The notes under the pieces were generated by a model. It was not told where the DNA came from and did no database searches. It worked only from the letters and a program-made list of their open reading frames with translations. From Priapulus caudatus (Eukaryota; Priapulida; Priapulimorpha; Priapulimorphida; Priapulidae), in assembly GCF_000485595.1 (NCBI RefSeq), contig NW_014577226.1, forward strand, positions 181,107-210,326: 29,220 nucleotides of DNA, written 5' to 3'. This document shows positions 10,596 to 20,939 of this stretch, piece by piece (the first letter of the stretch is position 1; every line of letters begins with the position of its first letter). The position numbers and the translations under genes were made by a program.

Positions 10596-10795
10596 GGTAG
10601 TTTACGCCAAGCCTATATATGGTAGTTCGAGCCAAACTTCTATTCGGTATTTTAAGCCAAATATGTACACGATCGTTCAAGTTAAACATTTATATGGTAG
10701 TTCAAGCCAACCAATTATACGGTAGTTCAAGGTTAACCTTTACTTGGTAGTTCAAGCCAAGCCTTTTTATGATAGTTCAAGTTTTAGCTGAAGAA
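10596..10795 (+). repeat. 25-bp tandem repeat, eight units
   Basis: GGTAGTTCAAGCCAA-like starts fall at 10596, 10621, 10646, 10671, 10696, 10721, 10746 and 10771, an exact 25-bp period despite sequence divergence. Confidence 0.92.
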
Positions 10796-11002
10796 GGCAT
10801 CACTAACTTTGAAGGTATTTGAGAGTGGAAAAGTATTCCTCTCCTACATTTAGAGCTATGAAGAGATTGGAAATAGTATTTCCCACATTCTTGTGGTTTG
10901 CTGGAAGGGAGAAGGTCCCACCACTATCAGCTAGAGGAATGCAGGGATAACAGCACACATATAAGACAAGATCCACGACCCCGGCCCCTCCACCCTTATA
11001 GT

Positions 11003-11445
11003 AGTAGTGTGCAAGAACATAAGAACGTCTTTCCACCCTTAGTAGTGTGCAAGAACATAAGAACGTCCTTCCACCCTCAGTAGTGTGCAAGAACATAAGA
11101 ACGTCTTTCCACCCTCAGTAGTGTGCAAAAGGGTGGAAAGACGTTCTTATGTTCTTGCACACTACTGAGGGTGAAAGGACCTTTATCTGTTATTGCACAC
11201 TACTGAAGGTAGAAAGACGTTCTTATGTTATTGCACACTACTGAGGGTGGAAGGACGTTCTTATGTTCTTGCACACTACTAAGGGTGGAAAGACGTTCTT
11301 ATGTTCTTGCACACTACTGAGGGTGAAAGGACCTTTATCTGTTATTGCACACTACTGAAAGTAGAAAGATGTTCTTATGTTACTTTCACCCTCAGTAGTG
11401 TGCAAGAACATAAGAACGTCTTTCTACCCTCAGTAGTGTGCAAGA
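11003..11445. repeat. 38-bp minisatellite in plus-minus-plus orientation
   Basis: Forward units (AGTAGTGTGCAAGAACATAA...) start at 11003, 11041, 11079 and 11117. The array then flips at about 11130 to the reverse complement for about seven units, and flips back at about 11383 for one to two units up to the duplication border. The transcript could fold into a long hairpin. Confidence 0.92.
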
Positions 11446-11461
11446 ACAGATGAACGTCATT

Positions 11462-11580
11462 GCCCAATCCTGAGGGAGACACGGACATATTTAGACCCTT
11501 GCCTATTCCTAAGAAATACACGGACATATTTATACATCTGCCTATTCCTGAGAGATACAAACACAACATTACACCTCTCA
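11462..11580. repeat. Short 39-bp tandem repeat, about three units
   Basis: ACACGGACATATTTA recurs 39 bp apart (about 11479 and 11518) with degenerate flanks containing TGCCTATTCCT. It recurs at 16502-16620 in copy 2. Confidence 0.7.
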
Positions 11581-11812
11581 CACATTATCAGTGTGAGACT
11601 TGAGATCACCATCACTGTAATACTGTCTCCATCACACCTGTAGAAATATCATCCGAGGTAAGTAGCCATTCGGATATTTCACTCACTCGCAGCATAGCAT
11701 GTGAACTACAAGTTATCTTTGTCTGTTCTTCCTTTCAATGTGGAAAAAAAGATATATGTATATACCACTTGCGACAGTGTGTACGATTATGAAGACGATG
11801 AAGGTGACATAC

Positions 11813-11919
11813 CTGTGCACCGAAAGCCACCAACTGCCCGGCTGCGTTGGTGATAAACTGAGGTACTGTAGCCACCTGAGCACTGCTGATAGCACCTGCC
11901 TGTTGACCCGTTGTCACAC
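11813..11919 (-). CDS. POU6F: Exon F (first copy) of the POU6F-like gene
   Basis: This copy uses the same acceptor (CTGACAG|) and consensus donor (CACAG|GTATGT) as exon F'. It is 107 bp, phase 1 in and phase 0 out, and encodes VPQFITNAAGQLVAFGAQ at its end. It is the last exon I can support on the minus strand; the next exon must begin in phase 0, and I found no convincing candidate between 11812 and 1. The POU-specific domain and homeodomain expected for this family are absent from the window, so the POU assignment rests on the N-terminal motifs only. Confidence 0.6.
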
Positions 11920-12359
11920 CTGTCAGCACACACAAACACAATCTTAGCACAGTGCCTACAACTGCCCTATCCGCCCAGTGCGACGGACTGTCGTAACATC
12001 ATCTAGGGTGATATGGTTATTTCGTTCAGACAGACAGGCCTTCAGCATGATGCCTAAGCAGCCTGCGATACACAGCCGAAACCTTCACACTTTGTAAGAC
12101 TGAGGACAGCTTATGCAGACGGGATCGTAAGGGGGCGCCACACTGCACGTGCAATTAATGATGCAAAATATCATAGAGGGATAATCAAGAAAACTACACT
12201 AAGAAAACTATGGCGGTGGAACGCGCCACAAAGTGTAAACAATCGCACTCGTGGGCCATTGATAATACATTGTTATATGATAAAAGGTTGGCGAGCTACT
12301 CCATCCACTTGCTTTCTCGCCTGCCCTTTAAGAAGCATTATTGCGGTGGAAGCATAAAG

Positions 12360-13250
12360 TTATTCAATTGCACCAATATATTATGCATGCTCTATACGTT
12401 ATATACGTGCTACGCACACGTGTGACCACACACGAGTTCTCTACCTGAATTACGATGACTAAATTTAAATGTCATGGCGAAACCATATGCTACGTACATG
12501 TGCGGCACCTCGCGATTTCTCTATGTGTACTACGAGGATGGAAAATTTATACACTGCACTGAAACTGTGCTATATGCACACACGATCAAGAATGTAGATA
12601 CCTAGGCTACGAAGAGGGAATATTTAAATGCTGCGCCCACCAACGCACGATGTGCTTAACTGCCTGAATTACGCAGACGAATAATTCAAGTGCCACGTTA
12701 AAACATGTCGCTTCTATTTCGTTGAAATTTTTGATTTTTAGTGTGTGGAGATTTTTCGTCTGCATCCGTGAACACGTGTTCACTACTAAACTACGTGACT
12801 ATACTACACACACACATGAACTACATAAAGGGAATCACCATGTTGAAACTGTATGCGTAAACCTATGTCCACATGATAAGCACGTGCATGCGTGGGTTTG
12901 CTATCTACCTGAACTACAAAGAGGCTAAACTTAAATGCTACGCCGAACAGACATGATGTACAGATCTCATGTTTGCTATCTGAACTATTAAACTGGATAA
13001 TTACGGCACATTGAAACTTCCACGCGCACAAGTGCGACCACATAAGAAATTTGCTAAATTAAAAATGTCGGTGAAACTTAAAACGCCGAGTCAAAACCGC
13101 CAACCTCGCGCACGTGCGCGAGTTCGTTACTCAAACTATACAATGACAGACAAGTGCAAAACATCACATCGAAAACCGGCGAGCGCGTGCACGCGCGAGC
13201 GAATTCGCTACCTGAATTATGAAGGGGGATATTTAAAGGCTGTGTCAAAC
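12360..13250. repeat. Degenerate 75-80-bp tandem array abutting exon E donor
   Basis: Variants of CTACCTGAATTAYGA, then a short spacer, then ATTTAAATG and a CGAAACC-like segment recur at about 12441, 12521, 12598, 12658, 12905, 12976, 13126 and 13207. Units are heavily diverged. The last one overlaps the 3' end and donor of exon E on the minus strand. The same array is present in copy 2 (about 17260-18150). Confidence 0.7.
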
Positions 13251-13379
13251 CCTGCAGGCCGGCTAGCGACGCGGCGAAGATCTGCCCGTTCGACGTGACT
13301 AGCTGCACGTTCTGCGCTGAACAGCCGGCCGTCGCCGTTGCCAGGGATACTGGAATGAGGATCTGTTGGGTTGTCATAC
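13212..13379 (-). CDS. POU6F: Exon E (first copy) of the POU6F-like gene
   Basis: This is identical to exon E' (18112-18279), including acceptor and donor dinucleotides: 56 codons, phase 1 to phase 1, with QQILIPVS, QLVTSNGQIFAA and LAGLQGLTQPLNIPL. The last 40 or so bases and the donor on the minus strand also resemble the unit of a degenerate 75-80-bp tandem array that continues into the intron (about 12360-13250). Exon D (phase 1 end) could join either E or E'. No nonsense or frameshift change is present, so neither copy looks dead. Confidence 0.6.
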
Positions 13380-13901
13380 CTGCAACGACAACCAAAAAAA
13401 AACACGACATTTTTACACGGATCAGCAAAAAAACAAAAACGGTCCAGGACTGGAAAAATCTCAATCATCATCGCAGCTCTCGTTTTTCGATCCGTGTCGC
13501 CGCCGAAATACGGCCGTCTCGAATGCCCAGAGTGCCTTAGAAGCATGCGGGTTCTTCGCAAATCATGGATCGATGCCCCTGATAAGTGGCAATACGACCC
13601 CGCGCCATTTACAGCCACGGTGACGCGACACGGAGCACCGTAATTTCGACGACGAGCGATCGCCATCTGCCCGCGTCGTCGTCGTTCGTTCGTTCTCGGC
13701 CGAACAGGCGCTGCCAGCATTAGGTCAAGGGTCAGGAGTCGGTAAACAGCGCCCGGGTCGGGTGAGCGCGAGGTCGCGAGGTATTGATCGCGGAGGCATC
13801 GCGTCCAGCGAGGATGAATGCCTGCGACACGGAGCCCTCGACCCGGCCACGTGCAGATGATGTGCATACATTATCATAGATGCAGCCAGTGCCCCCTACG
13901 A

Positions 13902-16110
13902 GATGCACGTGGACGTGGCGCCCTCGCCCCAGCCACGCATGGAACGTGCCGCTCGTCAGCCAGCAACGCCGCGCGACACGCAGGCACCCTCACCTGCTAC
14001 GCCAGCCGTGGCGTGGCGCCCTACCCCAGCGCACGCCCAATGGACGCGGCGCCCTCACCAGCAGCGCCGTGGACGCGGCGCCTCACCCCAGCCACGCAGT
14101 GACGCGACGCCCTCACCCCAGACATACCCCGCGCACCTCCCTGTGGACGTTGGCGCCTCCTACGCCCAGCCCACGCCATCACGTGCAGACGCAGGCGCCT
14201 CCCCAGGCCGCCACCATGCGACCCAACCCGGCGCCCTCACCCCAGACCGCGCATGCGGACGCGGCGCCCTCACCCCAGCCGCAAACTCCAATGAACGCGG
14301 CGCCCCTCACCCCAGCACCTGTGGCACGCGGCGCCTCGGCCCCAGCCGCGCATGGACGCGCGCCCTCGCCCCACGCCGCACGCGTGGACGTGGCGCCCCT
14401 CGCCCCAGCCACGCTGTGCGACGCTGGCGCCTCCTTAGCCCAGCACGCGCGTGGCCCGCCGTCTCAGTGGACGCGGCACCCCTCACCCAGCCACGCATGG
14501 ACGCCGGCGCCCTCGCCCCCAGCCCGCGCAGTGGACGCGGCGCAAGCGCACCTCACAACGCCGCGTGCACGCCGGCCGCCGCTCACAGAGCCTGCGCGTG
14601 GACGCGGCACCCTCACCAGCGCGTGGACCGCGGCACCCTCACAGCCGCGCGTGGACGCGGAGCGCTCCCTCGCCCCAGCCGCCGGGACGCCGGCACGCTC
14701 ACCCAGCCGCGTGGGGACGCCGGCACCCTCACCCCAGGCCGCGCATTGTGGACGCAGGGCACCTCGCCCCAGCTGCGCACCGGACGCGGACGCCCTCACC
14801 CCAGCCGCGGTGGAGCGCACCTCGCCCCAGCGGCTGCGCCGGACGCGGCGCCCTCACCCCAGCGCGCTCTGGTGGACGCTGGCGCCCTCACCCAGACCAC
14901 GCATGGGACGCGGCCGCCCTCACCCAGCCGCGCGTGGACGCGGGCCTCGCCCCCAGCACGCATGCGGGACGCGGCACCCCTCACCCCAGCCACGCATGGA
15001 CGCGGCGCCCCCTCACCCAGCAGCGCTGTTGGACGCGGCGCCCTCACCCCGAGCGGTGGACGCCGGCACCCTCACCCCAGCCACGCATGGACGCGGCACC
15101 CTCACCCCAGCCACGCGTGCGACGCCGGCCACCCTCACCCAGCCCACCGCATGGGACGCGGCACCCTCACCCCAGCCACCGGCGTGCGACGCGCACCCTT
15201 CGCCCAGCACGCATTGGACGCGCGCCCTTCAGCCCCAGCCACGGTGGACGCGCGCGGCCCTCGCCCCCAAAGCCACGCATGGCGACAGGCCCACCCTCGG
15301 CCCCGCCACCGCATGGCCACGCGCGCGCCCTCACCCCAGCCACGCCCATGGACGCGCGCCGCCTCACCAGTCCCACGCATGCGCACCGCGGCACCCTCAC
15401 CCAGCAGCGCGTGGACCCGGCGCCCCGCAGCGCGTAGTGACACGCTGGCGCCCTCACCACCCCCAGCCAGCACATGGCACGTGGCGCCCCTCACCAGCCC
15501 GCCGCCGGACGCACAGGCACCCTCGCCACAGACACGCATGCGACGCCCGGCCCGCCCCTCACCCCAGCACGCTCTCCCGTGCGACGCCCGGCGCTACCTA
15601 CCTCGTCCCCCAGCCACGCATGAACGCGCCGCCCTCGCCCACAGCACGCCCCATGAACGCCGGCGCCCCTCACCCCAAGCCAGCATGGACGCGTGGCCCG
15701 CCCTCACCCCCCAAGACACGCCACCCCCCCAACTCTCATGCGACGCGGCGCCCTCGCCCAGCACGCAATGGACGCGGCGCCCTCACCCCAGCCACGCCCG
15801 TGGAGCGCGGCGCCTCACCCCAGCACGCTATGGACGCGGCGCCCTCGCCCCAGCCACGCATGGACGCGGCGCCCTCACCCCAGCCGCGCATGGACGCGGC
15901 GCCTCACCCCAGCCACGCCATGGACGCTGGCGCCTCCTCAGCCCAGTCCCGCGCACGAAAACGTGGCGCCCTCACATAGTGCACCCTGTCTGCAGCGCCC
16001 CTAACCTGTCACTGCAGACACAGCACCTTACCCAGACCATGCCTGGATGTTGTATCCTCACCCAGTCCATATCGCCTGCTATGCACCACCGTGGACACAA
16101 TGCCCAGGGG
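13902..16110. repeat. GC-rich 30-bp minisatellite
   Basis: About 70 units of 30 bp with a core CCAGCCACGCATGGACGCGG followed by CGCCCTCACC. The period is clearest at 15841-15900. Each consensus unit holds four CpGs. Because 30 is divisible by three and most units lack stops, open frames of 699 and 788 codons (Pro/Ala/Arg/His-rich) run through it in two plus frames, but they switch frame at many one-base indels and have no protein-like features. Units become degenerate at the right edge (about 15985-16110). The minus strand of each unit contains GGTGAGGG, which resembles a 5' splice site. Confidence 0.92.
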
Positions 16111-16485
16111 GGCTCTCTCAGCAACCCTCCGTCCCATCAGTGCAGCCATGGCACTCTCTACAGACTGTTGAACGGGGAGGAGAGACATCTGGGACATTGT
16201 GATGGATGTTCTCGTGTTTTCTGCCTCGATGTCCGGGGGAGATCGACGACGCCTGCCTACCGCGACTAATTAATTTACCTGCCATGCTGACAGAGGCGAC
16301 CGGTTACTCGGGGAACGCGGGCGTTATGGGGATCGAGTTTAATCGACACCTCAGAGTGTCCCTCGAGTTCAGCAGAGCAGCAAATTTAAACGGCAACAAC
16401 AGCGTGTTCTCGTGTTCGCCTCGTCTCGTCTCGCTGCCCCGCGCTATTGATTCCACATAGTGAGGAGGGAGGGAAGGAGGGAGAA
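16111..16485. other. Unique block between minisatellite and copy 2
   Basis: Non-repetitive sequence with AT-rich homeodomain-like cores (CTAATTAATTTAC, AATTTAAAC) set in GC-rich DNA. No exon with matching phase is convincing. It could be regulatory. Confidence 0.35.
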
Positions 16486-16852
16486 ACAGATGAACGTCAT
16501 TGCCCAATCCTGAGGGAGACACGGACATATTTAGACCCTTGCCTATTCCTAAGAAATACACGGACATATTTATACATCTGCCTATTCCTGAGAGATACAA
16601 ACACAACATTACACCTCTCACACATTATCAGTGTGAGACTTGAGATCACCATCACTGTAATACTGTCTCCATCACACCTGTAGAAATATCATCCGAGGTA
16701 AGTAGCCATTCGGATATTTCACTCACTCGCAGCATAGCATGTGAACTACAAGTTATCTTTGTCTGTTCTTCCTTTCAATGTGGAAAAAAAGATATATGTA
16801 TATACCACTTGCGACAGTGTGTACGATTATGAAGACGATGAAGGTGACATAC

Positions 16853-16959
16853 CTGTGCACCGAAAGCCACCAACTGCCCGGCTGCGTTAGTGATAAACTG
16901 AGGTACTGTAGCCACCTGAGCACTGCTGATAGCACCTGCCTGTTGACCCGTTGTCACAC
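16853..16959 (-). CDS. POU6F: Exon F' (second copy of exon F) of the POU6F-like gene
   Basis: Acceptor TTTGTGTGTGCTGACAG| and donor GCACAG|GTATGT give a 107-bp exon that begins in phase 1 and ends in phase 0. The peptide reads GVTTGQQAGAISSAQ, then VATVPQFITNAAGQLVAF and GAQ. The VPQ-F-I-x-NA-x-GQ-L-V-A pattern closely follows the TPQLLLNAQGQVIAT repeats I recall in POU6F1 and POU6F2; this is the best single clue to the family. It differs from copy 1 (11813-11919) by one base, ACC to ACT in a Thr codon, which is synonymous. Because it ends in phase 0, splicing it to exon E of copy 1 (phase 1 start) would break the frame. Confidence 0.6.
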
Positions 16960-18111
16960 CTGTCAGCACACACAAACAAAATCTTAGCACAGTGCCTACA
17001 ACTGCCCTATCCGCCCAGCGCGACGGACTCGTAAGGGGGAGCCACACTGCACGTGCAATTAATGATACAATATATCATAGAAGGATAATCAAGAAAACTA
17101 CACTAAGAAAACTATGGCGGTGGAACGCGCCACAAAGTGTAAACAATCGCACTCGTGGGCCATTGATAATACATTGTTATATGATAAAAGGTTGGCGAGC
17201 TACTCCACTTGCTTTCTCGCTGCCCTTTAGAAAGCATTATTGCGGTGGAAGCATAAAGTTATTCAATTGCATCAATATATTATGCATGCTCTATACGTTA
17301 TATACGTGCTACGCACACGTGTGACCACACACGAGTTCTCTACCTGAATTACGATGACTAAATTTAAATGTCATGGCGAAACCATATGCTACGTACATGT
17401 GCGGCACCCCACGATTTCTCTATGTGTACTACGAGGATGGCAAATTTATACACTGCACTGAAACTGTGCTATATGCACACACGTTCAAGGATGTAGATAC
17501 CTAGGCTACGAAAAGGAAATATTTAAATGCTGCGTCCACCAACGCACGATGTGTTTAACTGTCTGAATTATGCAGACGAATAATTCAAGTGCCACGTTAA
17601 AACATGTAGCTTCTATTTCGTTGAAATTTTTGATTTTTAGTGTGTGGAGATTTTTCGTCTGCATCCGTCAACACGTCGTGTTCACTACTAAACTACGTGA
17701 CTATACTACACACACGTGAACTACATAAAGGGAATCACCATGTTGAAACTGTATGCGTAAACCTATGTACACATGATAAGCACGTGCATGCGTGGGTTTG
17801 CTATCTACCTGAACTACAAAGAGGCTAAACTTAAATGCTACGCCGGACAGACATGATGTACAGATCTCATGTTTGCTATCTGAACTATTAAACTGGATAA
17901 TTACCGCGCATTGAAACTTCCATGCGCACAAGTGCGACCACATAAGAAATTTGCTAAATTAAAAATGTCGGTGAAACTTAAAACGCCGAGTCAAAACCGC
18001 CAACCTCGCGCACGTGCGAGAGTTCGTTACTCAAACTATACAATGACAGACAAGCGCAAAAAATCACATCGAAAACCAGTGAGTGCGTGTATGCGCGAGC
18101 GAATTCGCTAC

Positions 18112-18279
18112 CTGAATTATGAAGGGGGATATTTAAAGGCTGTGTCAAACCCTGCAGGCCGGCTAGCGACGCGGCGAAGATCTGCCCGTTCGACGTGACT
18201 AGCTGCACGTTCTGCGCTGAACAGCCGGCCGTCGCCGTTGCCAGGGATACTGGAATGAGGATCTGTTGGGTTGTCATAC
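18112..18279 (-). CDS. POU6F: Exon E' (second copy of exon E) of the POU6F-like gene
   Basis: Acceptor GTTGTCGTTGCAG| and preferred donor ATTCAG|GTAGCG give a 168-bp, 56-codon exon, phase 1 to phase 1. The peptide contains MTTQQILIPVSLATATAG, then VQLVTSNGQIFAASLAGLQG and LTQPLNIPLHNS. The order ILIP, then a GQ motif, then LQGL and a Leu/Pro-rich tail parallels the region I recall from POU6F2. An alternative donor at CAGG|GTTTGA (exon end 18151) keeps the same phase but is weaker. The sequence is identical over all 168 bp to exon E at 13212-13379, although the flanking intron differs by about 5% in one compared stretch. Whether both copies exist on one chromosome is uncertain because the repeat ends at an N gap. 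Confidence 0.58.
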
Positions 18280-18850
18280 CTGCAACGACAACCCAAAAAA
18301 AACACGATATTTTTACACAAATCAGCAAAAAAAAAAACGGTCCAGGACTGGAAAAATCTCAATCATCATCAGAGCTCTCGTCTTTCGTTCCGTGTCGCTG
18401 CCGAAATACGACCGTCTCAAATGACCAGAGTGCCTTAGAAGCATGCGGGTTCTTCGCAAATCATGGATCGATGCCCCTGATAAGTGGCAATACGACCCCG
18501 CGCCATTTACAGCCACGATGACGCAACACGGACCACCGTAATTTCGACGACGAGTGATCGCCATCTGCCCGCGTCGTCGTCGTTCGTTCGTTCTCAGCCG
18601 AACAGGCGCTGCCAGCACTAGGTCAGGGGTCAGGAGTCGGTAAACAGCGCCCGGGTCGGGTGAGCGCGAGGTCGTGAGGTATTGATCGCGGAGGCATCGC
18701 GTCCGGCGAGGATGAATGCCTGCGACACGGAGCCCTCGACCCGGCCACGTGCAGATGATGTGACATTATCATAGATGCAGCCAGCGCCCCCTACGAGATG
18801 CACGTGGACGTGGCGCCCTCACCCCAGCCACGCATGGACGTGGCGCCCTC

Positions 18851-18860
18851 NNNNNNNNNN
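18851..18860. other. Assembly gap (10 N)
   Basis: Ten Ns interrupt the window exactly where copy 2 enters the 30-bp minisatellite; the sequence resumes inside a GA microsatellite. True gap length is unknown. Confidence 0.99.

Positions 18861-18908
<48 letters not shown>
18861..18908 (+). repeat. (GA)n microsatellite
   Basis: An uninterrupted GA run of about 48 bp directly follows the N gap. Confidence 0.97.
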
Positions 18909-18912
<4 letters not shown>

Positions 18913-20340
18913 TGTGTGTAGCAGGCATTAGTTATCGCCGCTGCTGTCACCAGATAACATGTGCAAAGAATATCACGTAATTGGAATTTCCACGTGGCGT
19001 AGAATGCTAATAAACCACGGCTAGCGCACGCACCTGCGTGCGTGCTGTCGCCTCGTGTCGCCCTGTCCCTGCTGGCGAGCGCCTTACTAAAGGCCTTACT
19101 AGATAAAATAATAGGCTCTAGTCCGTGCGTGGGGTGAGGGGGTTACCTTCCCAGTAATGATATTGCACCCACTGTGTCTAGTCATGAGCGGCGCTGTCAC
19201 ACAATGCACGGGTATCGAATGCGCACGCCATATACAATCATATTTGTTTCTCTCATTTAAAAGGTCATAGTCGAGAGAACAGAAAGAAAATTAGTCTAAA
19301 CATTCGCTTCTTCTCTTAGACTTTTTAGACTAGAGACTCTAGACTCTTAGACTATTTATAGAAAAACAAGGTAAAATTACGCATACGAGAGTTTCTCATA
19401 CACAGTGCATAGAGGTTAGGTCTACGAGAAACAGTTAATGTTAAGACTAATGTTGTTTTGACAATGAGCCCCAGAGCCCTATGTCCAAAAAATGAATTTC
19501 GTGATCCATTTCGTCACTTTTACTGAAATATCGTTTCTTGTTTTAAACATGCTGAGACGAATGACACGATGTGCTACTATGTGCTGATGACGCGGGAGAA
19601 ATTAAAGCTCCTACACAAGTCTTACTTGTCCATCAGCATGCTCGTATCCGGCGCGAGAAGATGCGGATCAGATGTGCTGGTAACCTAGGCGACGCGCTGA
19701 AGCAGCACAGTGATTCATGTTTATGGGATTCAGCGTGTAGTGTTCGCACACGCTCAGCTTCCTTACGGTAAATAATGACGAATCAAGGAATTCCTCACGC
19801 TCAATTAGAGAAGCTGCAGACTGGTTACGTATAGCCATTCTCGTGGCCCCGGACTGTCACGCGAAAATCACCATCTACATCTCATGAAAACCAAATCGGA
19901 TATATTTTAACATCGCATAACGTTAGTCTGCTGACACCAGGTGGTATTCATTTGGTTGATGACTTTGAAGACCAATACGACTTCGACGTATATAGGTTCT
20001 CGAGATAATGTAAAAAGACTAGCGTATGTATATACTAGTTGGTTTACTAGGCGTTGCTCAGGGAGAAAAAGATTACTAACAACTTGTAGAGCAAATTCTG
20101 ACATATATTTACTTATTCCAAGGATAGAATTGTAACAGAGAAACAAAATATGAGTAAACAATATTCGGACAAAAACAGTTTGAAAGATTCTATGTTGTCA
20201 AAGCTTCTAGATATATACAACACAAGGTCCTTCCATTTATGACAAGAATGAAGAGGATTTGTGCGGATCCAACCCTAAAGCACACAACTTAAAACTGGCC
20301 ATAGGGGAAGTATTGGGATGTTAGATTAACGCTGAGAGCA
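18909..20340. other. Intron D-E', unassigned unique sequence
   Basis: No further exon recognised. Short clustered TAGACT repeats occur at about 19315-19350. Confidence 0.5.
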
Positions 20341-20354
20341 GTCTCTTTTAACAC

Positions 20355-20366
20355 ACATGCACACAC

Positions 20367-20399
<33 letters not shown>
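20355..20399 (+). repeat. (CA)n microsatellite
   Basis: CA repeat with a few interruptions. Confidence 0.95.
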
Positions 20400-20668
20400 T
20401 TTTCACCCACGTGTTCTTTTCCGTGAGCCCGTTCAGCTTGTACACAAATGTCATCGGACAGCAACAATTGGTCGCGACAGTGATCGTATTGACCCGATAG
20501 CAGGACAGAATCCACCGAGTTATTACAGCAGCAATACAATCTCATTTGACAGGAAATTTTTTATAAAATAAAAAAGTGATATCTGCCCTATAAAGAGAAT
20601 GAAGAGCTATGAAGCCATGAAGAGTAAGTAAACGTCGACGGTTGCTACTGGTTGTAAACTACTGGTAG

Positions 20669-20733
20669 TGCTTACTAGAATGCAAGCATGCAGTAGGGCT
20701 TACTAGAATGTAAGCATGCAGTATAGTGCTTAC
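20669..20733 (-). repeat. 28-30-bp repeat carrying three copies of exon D donor
   Basis: On the minus strand GTAAGC recurs at the exon D donor and again 30 and 58 bp downstream, each followed by a CTGCATGCTT/CATTCTA-like unit. Confidence 0.8.
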
Positions 20734-20808
20734 CCGTTGAAGTGGGGATCAGTATTTGCTGGGTCTGCAGCTGTGTCCCTGGAGGTAACTGAGGCAGGGT
20801 GTTGGGAG
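20734..20808 (-). CDS. POU6F: Exon D of the POU6F-like gene (QQILIP motif)
   Basis: This 75-bp, 25-codon exon has acceptor TTTGTTCGTTACAG| and donor ACGG|GTAAGC on the minus strand, phase 1 to phase 1. With the incoming G it reads APNTLPQLPPGTQLQ then TQQILIPTSTG. The QQILIP core resembles the NQPILIPFNM stretch that I recall from vertebrate POU6F2, and it recurs in exon E as TTQQILIPVS, so exons D and E may be related by an ancient exon duplication. The donor is the first of three GTAAGC copies spaced 28-30 bp apart in a short tandem repeat (20669-20733). Splice sites and frame are seen directly; homology is from memory. Confidence 0.62.
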
Positions 20809-20939
20809 CTGTAACGAACAAACAAACTAATAAACAAACATGACAAATATGGTTGTGGGTCAGCCGATGCATATATGATGCAGCCTTAAGCTGGGTCACC
20901 TTCCTCAGGATGACTGAACTCATACAGCCAGTGAAGATC

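Larger units (their letters stand above)
11446..13945. repeat. Segmental duplication copy 1 (contains exons F and E)
   Basis: About 2.5 kb starting at AACAGATGAACGTC recurs at 16486-18850 in the same orientation, initially offset by exactly 5040 bp. The first roughly 400 bp are identical. Further right the copies differ by a 136-bp indel (present here at about 11990-12125, absent from copy 2 after 17029) and by scattered substitutions. In the compared 180-bp stretch 13021-13200 about 9 bases differ, mostly CpG here against TpG/CpA in copy 2. It runs straight into the 30-bp minisatellite. Confidence 0.93.
16486..18850. repeat. Segmental duplication copy 2 (contains exons F' and E')
   Basis: This is the second copy of the 11446-13945 block. 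It enters the same 30-bp GC-rich minisatellite at about 18800 and is cut by ten Ns at 18851-18860. Its left junction (GGAGGGAGAAACAGATG) is in continuous sequence, so a simple contig join is not visible there. It may be a true tandem duplication of a 5.04-kb unit or an allelic haplotype placed in tandem by the assembler. Confidence 0.93.

Noticed and set aside
11640-11670. Plus-strand donor-like ATCCGAG|GTAAGT
   Set aside because: No open plus-strand exon with an acceptor precedes it, and the gene here is on the other strand.
13880-16269. Plus-strand open frames of 699 and 788 codons
   Set aside because: They are reads through a 30-bp GC-rich minisatellite without stops. They contain only low-complexity Pro/Ala/Arg/His, and the repeat phase jumps between frames at frequent indels.
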